Shown in pieces: positions 44,418 to 51,907 of a stretch of 51,907 bases of DNA (positions within the stretch are counted from its first letter, which is position 1; the number at the start of each line of letters is the position of its first letter). Both the position numbers and the translations under genes were made by a program. Source of the DNA: Mariprofundus ferrooxydans PV-1 (lineage in GTDB: Bacteria > Pseudomonadota > Zetaproteobacteria > Mariprofundales > Mariprofundaceae). The notes beneath the pieces were generated by a model. It did not search any database, was not told the origin of the DNA, and was given only the letters and a program-made list of their open reading frames with translations. Location: assembly GCF_000153765.1 (NCBI RefSeq), contig NZ_DS022294.1, positions 1,023,456 to 1,075,362 of the forward strand, read 5' to 3'.

Positions 44418-45396
44418 ACGGGTGGTTACGGTACTCGGTGCCGGTTCATGGGGTACTGCGCTGGCGCTGGTGCTGGCGCGTAGCGGGCGCACCGTGCGAC
44501 TGGTTGCACGTAGTGATGAACAGGCTGAGTACATGCATGCGGCGCGGGAAAACAGCCGCTACCTGCCCGGTATCAGACTGCCGGACAACCTGATCGTGAC
44601 GGCGAATACCGTCGAGGCGTTGCAAGGAACGGTCGCCTGTGTCTATGCGCTGCCCTGTGCGGCTGCCGATGAGATACTGCCTGTCCTGAGAGAGGGTGAT
44701 TATACGGTGATTGCCGCCTGTAAGGGGCTGCACCCGACGACGCTGGAACGTACCGATCAGGTGTTGGCTCGATATATCGACCTTTCCCGCATTGCGCTGC
44801 TCTCCGGCCCCTCGTTTGCGCTGGAAGTGGCACAGGGGCAGCCGACTGCAATCACTATGGCGGCTTCCAGCATCGCCCGGGCGGAAGCTGCGGCAGCCCT
44901 GTTCGATGACACCTCTTTCCGCATTTACAGCAGCGATGACCTGATCGGTGTAGCCATGGGTGGTGCGTTGAAGAATGTTATTGCCATTGCGGCCGGTATG
45001 GCCGACGGACTGGGCTTTGGACACAACTCGGTGGCTGCGGCGGTAACCCGCGGGCTGGCTGAAATGGCGCGCCTGACATCGGCGTGCGGCGGGCGTTATG
45101 AAACAGTGATGGGGCTTTCCGGGCTGGGTGACCTGGTGTTGACCTGTACCGGTGAATTATCCCGTAATCGCCGTTTCGGTGCGGCTATCGCGCAGGGCAG
45201 CGGGGTGGAAGAGGCCGTTGAGGGGATCGGTCAGGTTGTCGAGGGCGTACGTACGGCTGCGGCGGCGGATCGTCTGGCGGTCAAGTTGGATATCGAACTG
45301 CCGTTGATGCAGATGGTGCACCGGGTGCTGTGCGGCAGTGTGCCGCTACAGGAAGCTGTGCATGGGCTGATGAGCCGACCGGAGCGGGTGGAGTAG
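44410..45396 (+). CDS. gpsA: Glycerol-3-phosphate dehydrogenase [NAD(P)+]
   Basis: GpsA makes sn-glycerol-3-phosphate from dihydroxyacetone phosphate for phospholipid synthesis. The 328-residue protein starts with the Rossmann motif VLGAGSWGTALALVLA, has SGPSFALEVAQGQPTA, ALKNVIAIAAGMADGLGFGHNS and the substrate loop MGLSGLGDLVLTCTGELSRNR. The length is typical. Its start overlaps the lnt 3' end by eight bases, and the Smr gene follows three bases after its stop. Confidence 0.97.
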   Translation: MGERVVTVLGAGSWGTALALVLARSGRTVRLVARSDEQAEYMHAARENSRYLPGIRLPDNLIVTANTVEALQGTVACVYALPCAAADEILPVLREGDYTVIAACKGLHPTTLERTDQVLARYIDLSRIALLSGPSFALEVAQGQPTAITMAASSIARAEAAAALFDDTSFRIYSSDDLIGVAMGGALKNVIAIAAGMADGLGFGHNSVAAAVTRGLAEMARLTSACGGRYETVMGLSGLGDLVLTCTGELSRNRRFGAAIAQGSGVEEAVEGIGQVVEGVRTAAAADRLAVKLDIELPLMQMVHRVLCGSVPLQEAVHGLMSRPERVE

Positions 45397-45398
45397 AA

Positions 45399-45935
45399 GT
45401 GTCCGCCGGGCATGATGAGGCTGACGATCTGTTTGCCGAAGCCATGGGTAAGGTCCGGCGTATGCCCGAGCCGGACAAAGTGCCGGCCAAAAAACGCCCG
45501 CCTCGCGCCCGTGACGTAACCGGGCTGCGCCCGCGTGCTGCGGTCGTGGTGCCGGAGACCGCGACCGCAGCGCTGCAGGAGACAGATCAGCCCTGGTGGC
45601 TGGTGGCAGACGGTGTCTCCCGCGAGCGTCTGAAACGGCTCACAGGCGGCCGGCCGCCTGTATCGCGCACCTTTGACCTGCACGGCATGACCCGGGATGC
45701 GGCACTTGATGCACTGGGCGATGGTTTTTCCATGGCTATCAGTGAAGGGGCGCGGGCACTCTGTGTCATCCATGGCCGCGGTCTGCACTCGCCCGATGGT
45801 AATCCGGTATTGAAGCAGGCTGTTTACCACTGGTTGCGCGAAGGACCGTTCGCCGGTCATGTGCTGGCGGCGGTGCCGCAGCCGGGCAGTGGCGGCGGCG
45901 CCTGCCTGGTGCTGCTGCGTCGTACGGGATCGTGA
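45399..45935 (+). CDS. Smr-domain protein (SmrA/YdaL type)
   Basis: The 178-residue protein has a charged N-terminal part (ADDLFAEAMGKVRRMPEPDK) followed by a C-terminal Smr domain with FDLHGMTRDAALDAL, CVIHGRGLHSPDGNPVLKQAV and GGGACLVLLRRTG. Smr domains of this kind cut or nick nucleic acids. The H-G-R-G-x-H-S pattern in LHG...GRG matches active members. A GTG at 45399 with GGAG upstream starts three bases after gpsA. The frame is open further upstream but inside gpsA. Confidence 0.87.
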   Translation: MSAGHDEADDLFAEAMGKVRRMPEPDKVPAKKRPPRARDVTGLRPRAAVVVPETATAALQETDQPWWLVADGVSRERLKRLTGGRPPVSRTFDLHGMTRDAALDALGDGFSMAISEGARALCVIHGRGLHSPDGNPVLKQAVYHWLREGPFAGHVLAAVPQPGSGGGACLVLLRRTGS

Positions 45936-45963
45936 ATAATGCTTTCAGATTAGAGGAAAATGG

Positions 45964-47940
45964 ATGAACAGTTTATGGGATGAAAAGGACGCGCAGCCTC
46001 TGGCAGACGACCCGCTGGCACTGCGCGTTTACAGCTCGCGCCTGCTGGGACAGGAGCCGTCGCTGGTGCTGCACGGGGGCGGCAACACATCGGTGAAGGC
46101 CGATGCGGTCAACCTGTTCGGAGAAACGGAGTCGCTGATCTATGTCAAGGGCAGCGGCTGGGATCTGGCGACCATTGAGAAGGCCGGTTTTGCGCCGGTG
46201 CGGTTGGATGTGCTGCTCAAAATGGCGCGACTGCCATCGCTTTCCGATACGGATATGGTCACGGCCCAGCGGGCTGCAATGCTTGATCCATATGCGCCGA
46301 ATCCGTCGGTGGAAGCGATTCTGCATGCGATTATTCCGTTTGCGTTTGTCGATCATACGCATGCCGATGCGGTGGTCACGATCAGTAATACGCCGGATGG
46401 CGAGGCACGGCTGCAGGAGATCTACGGCGAGCAGGTGCTGATTCTGCCCTATATCATGCCCGGCTTTGTGCTGGCCAAACAGGTGTTTGCCATGACCGCT
46501 TCGGTTAACTGGTCGCAGCTTCAGGGGATCGTATTGCTTGGCCACGGCATCTTCACCTTTGCCGATTCGGCGCGCGAGAGTTATGAGCGGATGATTAGCC
46601 TGGTATCGCAAGCTGAACGCTTTCTGGCCGAATATGCGAAGCCGCCTGTGGCTGACGCTGTCGCACAACCTGTGAATTCGCTGCAACTGGCAGCGGTGCG
46701 CGCGGCCGTATCGCAGGTGCGCGGGGTGCCGGTACTGGCGCAGATCGACAACAGCGCCATCGTCGCCGGCTTTGCCGGGCGCGATGATGTGGCCGAGGTT
46801 GCCACACGCGGACCATTGACGCCGGACCATGTCATTCGCACCAAGCGCACCCCGCTGCTGCTGGGTGACGACGATGAGCCGGCTGCGGTAGTTGCAGCCT
46901 ATGGCGAGGACTACCGGACCTATTTCGAGCGTCACTGCACGCCCGGCCTGAGATGTCTGGATCAGGCGCCGCGCTGGGGCTTGTGGGCGGATCGCGGCGC
47001 CATCGCGTTCGGCACGACGGTGAGTGAATGCACGATCATTGCCGATATCGGCCGTCATACCATGCAGGCGATTGCGCAGGCAGAGTCACTGGGTGGATGG
47101 CAGGCGCTGCCAGAGCAGGATATTTTCGAGCTTGAATACTGGGAGCTGGAGCAGGCCAAACTGAAAAAAGGCGGAAGTGCACCGGAATTTCGCGGTCGCA
47201 TTGCGCTGGTTACCGGTGCTGCCAGCGGCATCGGCGAGGCCTGTGTACACGCATTGCTGGCCCACGGTGCTGTTGTGGCGGCACTCGATATCAATCCGGC
47301 AGTAACCACGATGTTCGATAGTGTATCTGTGTTCGGAGTGGTTTGTGATATGACCGATGCCGGGTGCGTGCAGCAGGCGGTAGACGCATGCGTGCGTCAT
47401 TTTGGAGGCCTGGATATTGTCATCAGCAATGCCGGCTGTTTTCCGCTGAGTCATCATATTGAGCGGATGCCTGCGGATATCTGGCAGCAGAGTATGGAGC
47501 TGAACCTGACCTCGCATCAGCGACTGCTTCAGTATGCTACTCCATACCTCAAGCTGGGCATCGAGCCTGCGGTCGTGATTATGGCCTCGAAGAATGTACC
47601 GGCGCCGGGACCGGGAGCTGCCGCTTATTCGGTGGCCAAGGCCGGCCTGACGCAGCTGGCGCGGGTGGCGGCGCTGGAGCTGGGAGGTGACGGTATACGG
47701 GTGAATGTTCTGCATCCGAATGCCGTCTTTGATACCGCGATCTGGAGTGAGGAGGTACTGGTGAAACGGGCTGCCAGTTACGGCTTGAGTGTGGGAGCCT
47801 ACAAAAAGAACAATGTGCTGGGATGTGAAGTCACATCACGGCATGTGGCGGAGATGGCTTGCGCCATGGCCGGCCCGCTATTTGCGTGTACAACCGGAGC
47901 GCAACTGCCGCTGGATGGAGGAAATGACCGTGTTATCTGA
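45964..47940 (+). CDS. Bifunctional aldolase/short-chain dehydrogenase (RhaD-like)
   Basis: This 658-residue fusion has an N-terminal class II aldolase/adducin domain and a C-terminal short-chain dehydrogenase. The aldolase part shows LVLHGGGNTSVKA, KGSGWDLATIE, zinc histidines in FVDHTHADAVV and VLLGHGIFTFAD. The SDR part has the cofactor loop VTGAASGIGEA, ISNAG, and the catalytic Tyr/Lys in AAYSVAKAGLTQ, with the catalytic Ser position occupied by MASKN. Related fusions act on rhamnulose or other sugar phosphates/lactaldehyde. No other sugar genes are nearby, so the substrate is open. ATG 45964 follows AGGAAA. Confidence 0.9.
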   Translation: MNSLWDEKDAQPLADDPLALRVYSSRLLGQEPSLVLHGGGNTSVKADAVNLFGETESLIYVKGSGWDLATIEKAGFAPVRLDVLLKMARLPSLSDTDMVTAQRAAMLDPYAPNPSVEAILHAIIPFAFVDHTHADAVVTISNTPDGEARLQEIYGEQVLILPYIMPGFVLAKQVFAMTASVNWSQLQGIVLLGHGIFTFADSARESYERMISLVSQAERFLAEYAKPPVADAVAQPVNSLQLAAVRAAVSQVRGVPVLAQIDNSAIVAGFAGRDDVAEVATRGPLTPDHVIRTKRTPLLLGDDDEPAAVVAAYGEDYRTYFERHCTPGLRCLDQAPRWGLWADRGAIAFGTTVSECTIIADIGRHTMQAIAQAESLGGWQALPEQDIFELEYWELEQAKLKKGGSAPEFRGRIALVTGAASGIGEACVHALLAHGAVVAALDINPAVTTMFDSVSVFGVVCDMTDAGCVQQAVDACVRHFGGLDIVISNAGCFPLSHHIERMPADIWQQSMELNLTSHQRLLQYATPYLKLGIEPAVVIMASKNVPAPGPGAAAYSVAKAGLTQLARVAALELGGDGIRVNVLHPNAVFDTAIWSEEVLVKRAASYGLSVGAYKKNNVLGCEVTSRHVAEMACAMAGPLFACTTGAQLPLDGGNDRVI

Positions 47941-47992
47941 GCGTATAAAAAAAACTGCTGCCGCTGAGCCAACCGGCTGCTATCATGCATGC

Positions 47993-48391
47993 ATGATAGT
48001 GATGCGTGTAACTTTCTCCCTGATAATGCTACTGATGTTCTCATTGCCGGCGCAGGCTGCCGATGATGCGATGGCGCCGCCGGATGCGACATCATCGCCG
48101 GCGACCACGGCTGAGCAGCCGGATGTGATTGAAAAAGCGCCGAATATGCGGGATGAGATGAAGGCGCCGGATAAAGATACAGCGGTGGATATTCGCTCCT
48201 ATCAGCGAAAGGATGGAGCCACTGTTACCGAATACGGCCAGCGCGGCCACGTGTTCAAGATCAAGGTACAGCCTGCCGGAGGCCTGCCAGCCTATTATCT
48301 CTATCGCGACCCCACCGGTAATTTTGTGCGCCGCCTCCCCGGCGGAGCCACAGGTATTACCCCGCCCAGCTGGATTTTAAAGGAATTCTGA
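47993..48391 (+). CDS. DUF2782-like exported protein
   Basis: The 132-residue protein starts with a signal peptide (MRVTFSLIMLLMFSLPAQAA, from ATG 48002, or ATG 47993 three codons earlier), then an Ala/Pro/Thr-rich low-complexity stretch. The compact C-terminal domain reads RKDGATVTEYGQRGHVFKIK and ends WILKEF, as in the DUF2782 family of small periplasmic proteins. In other proteobacteria such genes neighbour polA; here it stands between the aldolase/dehydrogenase and the ThiE-like gene. The function is unknown. A weak ribosome-binding site makes the start uncertain. Confidence 0.78.
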   Translation: MIVMRVTFSLIMLLMFSLPAQAADDAMAPPDATSSPATTAEQPDVIEKAPNMRDEMKAPDKDTAVDIRSYQRKDGATVTEYGQRGHVFKIKVQPAGGLPAYYLYRDPTGNFVRRLPGGATGITPPSWILKEF

Positions 48392-48414
48392 TTCCTGCCT
48401 GAGGGGGCCCTGTC

Positions 48415-49029
48415 ATGACCGTTACACCACCGGCACTGACACTGATTACCGATACATCCCGTTATTCCGGAGATGCTTTTTTCGACGCTGTAGAGCAATC
48501 ACTGACTGGCGGTCTGGATGCGGTACTGTTGCGCGAGAAAACGCTGAGTTCAGCCAAGCTGCTGGCCATGGCATCCCGTCTGCGGGAGTTGACGCGTGTG
48601 CACGGAGCTCAACTGATCATTCATAGCCAGGCCGATATTGCCGAAGCGGTCGATGCCGACGGGGTACACCTTGCTGCGCGAGATATCGGAACGATCCCTC
48701 TTGTGCGCGGATGGCTTAATGACCCGGCTAAAATGATCGCCGCCTCCTGTCATAATGCACAGGAGCTGGCGCTGGCGGCGCAGGCCGGGGCTGATTATGC
48801 CACGCTCTCTCCGGTCTTTCCGACAGCCAGTCATCCCGGCAGTGCATGTCTGGGCGTGGATGATTTCCGCAGGCTGGCTGAGCAGGCGGCGCTGCCGGTG
48901 GTGGCACTCGGCGGCATTACCACGCACAACTGCAATGAGCTGGACTGGCCGTATATGGCCGTCATCAGTGCGATTGCGGGTGCTGCATCACCATGTGATG
49001 CCACCCGGCTACTGCGTAGCTGCGATTAG
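48415..49029 (+). CDS. ThiE/TenI-family protein (thiamine phosphate synthase-like)
   Basis: The 204-residue TIM-barrel protein resembles thiamine phosphate synthase and its non-catalytic relative TenI. It has ALTLITDTSRYSG, VLLREKTLSS, ADGVHLAARDIG, ASCHNAQELALAAQAGADYAT and VVALGGITTHN. The usual GQxD after VHL is replaced by AARD, and the pyrophosphate-binding Thr/Lys pair of ThiE is not clear, so a TenI-like or other function is possible. No other thiamine genes are nearby. ATG 48415 starts 23 bases after the DUF2782-like gene. Confidence 0.75.
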   Translation: MTVTPPALTLITDTSRYSGDAFFDAVEQSLTGGLDAVLLREKTLSSAKLLAMASRLRELTRVHGAQLIIHSQADIAEAVDADGVHLAARDIGTIPLVRGWLNDPAKMIAASCHNAQELALAAQAGADYATLSPVFPTASHPGSACLGVDDFRRLAEQAALPVVALGGITTHNCNELDWPYMAVISAIAGAASPCDATRLLRSCD

Positions 49030-49056
49030 CCTCACAGGTTGTTTTGCGCGGTTGAA

Positions 49057-49989
49057 TTACCCGTGTGAACCTTCGGCGTAGAGTGCTTCAAGAATAGGGC
49101 GCGCGCCGGCATCGAGGATTTCATCGGCCAGAGCAATGCCCATGGCAGCGCCATCGCGACGTAAGCCGACGATTTCACGCCGGATCACAATTTTCCCGTC
49201 AACGGAACCGACCAACCCTTTCAGGGTCAGTTGATCACCATCGAGCGTGGCGAAGGCTGCAATCGGCACCTGGCAGCCACCCTCAAGCCTGGCCAGAAAG
49301 GCACGCTCGGCGCGGGTGCGATCCACGGTGTCGGCATGATTCAGTCTGTCTACCAGTGCATTGACGACGTCATCATCATTACGTGTCTGTATGCCCAGCG
49401 TTCCCTGCGCCACAGCCGGCAGCAGCATTTCGGTATCGATAAACTCATGCATCTGATCTTCCATGCCCATGCGGCGAATGCCGGCAGCCGCCAGAATGAT
49501 GGCATCGACCTCCTGACCCATTTTGGACAGGCGGGTCTGGATATTGCCGCGCACAGAAACAAACTTGAATGTGGGGAACCGCGCCTGCAACTGCGCAACA
49601 CGACGCAGGCTGGAGGTGCCGATGGTGGCGCCTTCAGGCAGTGTATCCAGTCCGCCGCCGGTAATGGTGGCAGCGGCATCGCGCGGATCGGCGCGCTCGG
49701 GCAGGGCGCGAATACTGGTGCCTTCAGGTAGCTGGGTCGGCACATCTTTCATCGAATGCACGGCAACATCTGCACGTCCGTCGAACAGCGCCTCATCAAT
49801 CTCTTTGGTGAACAGCCCCTTGCCGCCAACCTTTGCCAGCGGCACATCGAGAATCTTGTCGCCGCGGGTGACGATCTTCACCAGCTCAGTGGTGACGTCC
49901 GGACTCATCTTCTCCAGCTCGGCAGCAATATATTCGGCCTGCCAGAGGGCAAGCGGGGAACGACGGGTGGCGATACGAATGTGGGGCAC
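49057..49989 (-). CDS. hemC: Porphobilinogen deaminase (hydroxymethylbilane synthase)
   Basis: HemC joins four porphobilinogens into hydroxymethylbilane on the way to haem. The 310-residue protein is typical. It shows IRIATRRSPLALWQAEYIA, VKIVTRGDKILDVPLAKVGGKGLFTKEI (in two motifs), VHSMKDVPTQLP, IGTSSLRR and the cofactor Cys in LEGGCQVPIAAFA near residue 240. The long open frame reaches 50058, but a GTG at 49989 just after GAGGAGAA gives the family start. It converges with the ThiE-like gene. The upstream 370 bases hold no other gene. Confidence 0.96.
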   Translation of the reverse strand: MPHIRIATRRSPLALWQAEYIAAELEKMSPDVTTELVKIVTRGDKILDVPLAKVGGKGLFTKEIDEALFDGRADVAVHSMKDVPTQLPEGTSIRALPERADPRDAAATITGGGLDTLPEGATIGTSSLRRVAQLQARFPTFKFVSVRGNIQTRLSKMGQEVDAIILAAAGIRRMGMEDQMHEFIDTEMLLPAVAQGTLGIQTRNDDDVVNALVDRLNHADTVDRTRAERAFLARLEGGCQVPIAAFATLDGDQLTLKGLVGSVDGKIVIRREIVGLRRDGAAMGIALADEILDAGARPILEALYAEGSHG

Positions 49990-50362
49990 TGAATTCTCCT
50001 CCTGATTGAGAATGCGAAACGTACCTTTTTGCCCCTCCGAAGTAAAAACCTGCAGCAAAATTCATCGCAGAGGACACATAGGAAAGGAAAAATCGATTAA
50101 TCAGGGGGAGTGGTAAAATGAAACCTGATACTCCCGAAATAATGTGATGAAGTGGATTTCACTGAGTCGCTACCATTGTGTTAGACTTTTATAAGTTTTG
50201 TTTTTGGCCGAACATCATTCAGTGGGGCTCTGTATTGTGCTTCTGAGCGGGAGAGGAAGTGCGGGGTGGTAACGCCGTAGCGGCGGGACTGCTCGCAGGG
50301 CCCGCCGGCAGGCATCGAAGATCGACTTGCTGCGCTGTTCCAACAACTTAGTGAAGTGGCTC
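49990..50362. other. Non-coding stretch upstream of hemC
   Basis: These 373 bases contain the hemC upstream region and, to the right, a GC-rich part (50250-50330) between the terminator and an AT-rich stretch (50100-50215). The only frame over 60 codons (50215-50409, minus) runs through the terminator hairpin and looks accidental. I see no RNA gene, repeat or clear promoter here. Confidence 0.6.
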
Positions 50363-50395
50363 AAAAAAACAGGGCTACGTTTGACCGTAGCCCTG
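50363..50395 (-). terminator. Rho-independent terminator of the SQR-like unit
   Basis: A perfect 10-pair stem CAGGGCTACG/CGTAGCCCTG with loop TTTGAC is followed on the minus strand by seven U. It lies 27 bases after the stop of the 53-residue gene and ends the flavoprotein transcript. Confidence 0.92.
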
Positions 50396-50422
50396 AGGGT
50401 CTCCTTCAAGTGTTGGTTTGCT

Positions 50423-50584
50423 TTAGTGCTGCGACTTCATCATCAGCTTGATCATCTTCACGTTGATGACGATGAAGCGGATGAACTGCCACGGTAGCGA
50501 ATTACGCATATAGCGGGTGAAGCCCGTCGGCGTGGGCGGGTAATAGGACTGCTGGTAGGGCTCACGGTTGGTGGCTTTTGGCAT
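50423..50584 (-). CDS. 53-residue protein cotranscribed with the SQR-like flavoprotein
   Basis: A short frame starts at ATG 50584 after an excellent AGGAGAG site and ends with TAA at 50423-50425. The N-terminal half is polar and rich in Tyr and Pro (REPYQQSYYPPTPTGFTRY). The C-terminal half is a basic amphipathic or membrane-surface helix (WQFIRFIVINVKMIKLMMKS). It begins 27 bases after the flavoprotein stop and is followed by a strong terminator, so the two form one transcript. It may help attach the enzyme to the membrane. I do not recognise a family. Confidence 0.75.
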   Translation of the reverse strand: MPKATNREPYQQSYYPPTPTGFTRYMRNSLPWQFIRFIVINVKMIKLMMKSQH

Positions 50585-50611
50585 TTCTCTCTCCTGGATT
50601 TGTATTCTGGG

Positions 50612-51907
50612 TTAGTCCGGCATATATGACCAGCCGGGTTTCATCTTCGACTGGTACATGAAGGTGTAGTGCAGCATGTACTTCATCCAGTGGCCGGCCA
50701 GGCCGACTTCGCCGGTGGTCAGGTTGAGGTCGCGGCCGTATGCCGGATACTTCACGTAGTCCGGTACAACCGGGTAGACAGCCATCGAGACGGCACTGCC
50801 GCGGATGAAATGCGAACCCGTGGAGGCTATACAGGCAGCTCCCATCTCAGCCATGGAGGCATGGTGGGTTGGCTTCTCGGCGCCATTGAGCATGTCGCGG
50901 ATGCTTTTGGCCACGTTGACGGCCATGGCGGCGGAAGGCATACCGGTGCGCGGGGGTGTGGGGCTGATCGGCGTGCCGTTGGTGCTCTTCATCGGCTTGC
51001 TGATCGGGTGCGGCGGGGCGAACGCGATGCCGATGGCAAACAGGTTCTTGTAGGTCGGGTTCTGATAGGTCTTCGGCCAGTCCTCGGCACTCCACTCCTC
51101 GTAGGGGCGCGGCGTGTAGTCGCCGTCCACCTTCAAAAAGCCGTTCGGGGCGAACAGGTTTCCGGTGATGTCCTCGCCCTTCTTATCGAAGGCCTGCAGA
51201 CCCACGCCGGCGAAGGGGGGAATGAGCATCGAGAAGTCGAACTCAAGTTCGCCCATGCTGCCGTCGAGCAGTTCATAATGAATCTTGCCCGGTTCGACCT
51301 TGTTGACATGGGCACGCGTGATCCACTCGATGTCGCGCTCCACCATCAGCGATTCGGAGAAGGTTTTGGCGTTGGTCACATAGCCGCCGCGCTTGATGTG
51401 CACGCCGCCCATGCCGAAATCGCCCAATTCGTACTCGTTGCTGATCCAGATAATGCGTGCCTTGTCGCGCACGCCGGCCTCGCGCAGCGTGTGATCCACG
51501 TTGTAGGTGTATTCGAAGGCCGCGCCCTGGCAGGTACACATGCCATGGCCTGTACCGATCACGAAGGTTCGCTGCTCGCCATTCTTCATGGCTTCGATCT
51601 GCTCATGCAGCTTCTCGTTAGCTTCCAGGGCGTGCTTGGCGGTACATACGGACACGGTGTAGCCATTATCCGGGCCGAGGCCCTCGGTGGCGTTGAAGTT
51701 CAGCTTGGGTCCGGTGGCATTGATCAGGTAGTCATAGGTAAGGGCTTCTTCCTGGCCCGCACGTGCCTCGTCGGTGAATTCGACGGTAACGAATGGGGAT
51801 TCGTTGTCCTTGCTTCCCTCCGGGTGGATGGAGATTGCCTTGGCCTGATGGAAGGTGATTCCAGCCTTGTCGTACACCTGCTTCAGGTCGAAGGTCACAT
51901 CCTCTCT
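50612..51907 (-). CDS. Sulfide:quinone oxidoreductase-like FAD flavoprotein (partial, N-terminus outside window)
   Basis: The frame is open through the right edge, so the first 50 or more residues, including the FAD GxGxxG, are missing; a GTG at 51898 is internal. The visible 431 residues resemble the SQR branch of the two-dinucleotide-binding flavoproteins: YDYLINATGPKLNF, VIGTGHGMCTCQGAAFEYTY, the NLFAIGIAFAPPHPISKP FAD motif, TPPRTGMPSAAMAVNVAKSI and a C-terminal MGAACIASTGS. Cysteines in VSVCTAKH, GMCTCQG and AACIAS are candidates for the redox-active set. SQR oxidises sulfide at the membrane and passes electrons to quinone. The match is by pattern; another quinone-linked flavoprotein is possible. 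Confidence 0.78.
   Translation of the reverse strand, partial: REDVTFDLKQVYDKAGITFHQAKAISIHPEGSKDNESPFVTVEFTDEARAGQEEALTYDYLINATGPKLNFNATEGLGPDNGYTVSVCTAKHALEANEKLHEQIEAMKNGEQRTFVIGTGHGMCTCQGAAFEYTYNVDHTLREAGVRDKARIIWISNEYELGDFGMGGVHIKRGGYVTNAKTFSESLMVERDIEWITRAHVNKVEPGKIHYELLDGSMGELEFDFSMLIPPFAGVGLQAFDKKGEDITGNLFAPNGFLKVDGDYTPRPYEEWSAEDWPKTYQNPTYKNLFAIGIAFAPPHPISKPMKSTNGTPISPTPPRTGMPSAAMAVNVAKSIRDMLNGAEKPTHHASMAEMGAACIASTGSHFIRGSAVSMAVYPVVPDYVKYPAYGRDLNLTTGEVGLAGHWMKYMLHYTFMYQSKMKPGWSYMPD

Noticed and set aside
45973-47058. A 361-codon minus-strand frame opposite the aldolase/dehydrogenase
   Set aside because: It has no recognisable domain and is fully antisense to a well-supported gene.
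50215-50409. A 64-codon minus-strand frame upstream of hemC
   Set aside because: It starts inside the terminator region of the flavoprotein unit, has no ribosome-binding site and no domain. A decayed gene remnant is possible but not supportable.
51896-51898. GTG as the start of the SQR-like flavoprotein
   Set aside because: The frame continues to the window edge, and the FAD-binding N-terminus expected for the family is missing, so the GTG is internal.

Overview
The window is a dense, chromosome-like stretch of a Gram-negative bacterium. About 52 protein genes, one tRNA gene and one insertion sequence fill almost all of the 51.9 kb. Lnt, MreBCD, an OmpA/Pal-type lipoprotein, MscS, SlyX and SrkA point to a proteobacterium with an outer membrane. 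A truncated sulfide:quinone-oxidoreductase-like flavoprotein at the right end, a FetB-type iron exporter permease and the gene mixture would suit a chemolithotroph such as a Zetaproteobacterium (Mariprofundus-like). That assignment is inference from recognition, not proof.

Layout. 1-4306: the 3' end of an unidentified gene, then the tryptophan operon trpE-trpG-trpD-trpC on the minus strand. 4308-4458: a tRNA-Ala(GGC) with its own promoter and terminator, placed against the 5' end of trpE. 4570-10233: an MgtE_N/CorA-like transporter, a FetB-like permease and SMC. 10299-14414: a PilB/GspE-type ATPase gene behind a sigma-54-like promoter and followed by an HDOD gene. The ATPase gene is split just before its Walker A motif by a 1314-bp IS256-family element. 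14407-17013: a secreted PD40/TolB-like protein with a striking promoter (Crp-type site at -41.5, FNR-like site at -62.5, G12 tract in the leader), an SRPBCC protein and dapD. 17157-21372: a minus-strand cluster argH - lipoprotein - dapC - PLP decarboxylase, which with dapD suggests a lysine/diaminopimelate branch next to arginine synthesis.

21448-27221: slyX, an MscS channel, SrkA-like kinase, Bax-like glucosaminidase lipoprotein, a possible 35-residue cysteine-rich peptide, an HNH-like protein with a basic repeat linker, folA and xth. 27327-32473: the rod-shape operon mreB-mreC-mreD-mrdA(PBP2)-rodA. 32520-39248: cold-shock protein, OmpA-like lipoprotein, fatty acid hydroxylase, BFD-like Fe-S protein, AI-2E permease, MFS transporter, a small membrane protein, an ASCH protein and a second HDOD protein. 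39342-45935: a tightly overlapping run miaB-phoH-ybeY-corC-lnt-gpsA-smr. 45964-49989: a bifunctional aldolase/short-chain dehydrogenase, a DUF2782-like protein, a ThiE/TenI-like protein and, on the opposite strand, hemC. 50363-51907: a minus-strand unit of the SQR-like flavoprotein (N-terminus outside the window), a 53-residue protein and a strong terminator.

The items most worth attention are the clean IS256-family disruption of the pilus-type ATPase, the hybrid ORF it creates for the catalytic half, the layered regulatory region of the PD40 gene, the small protein paired with the SQR-like enzyme, and the possible cysteine-rich peptide at 24947-25054. No CRISPR array, rRNA, prophage or plasmid module was seen.
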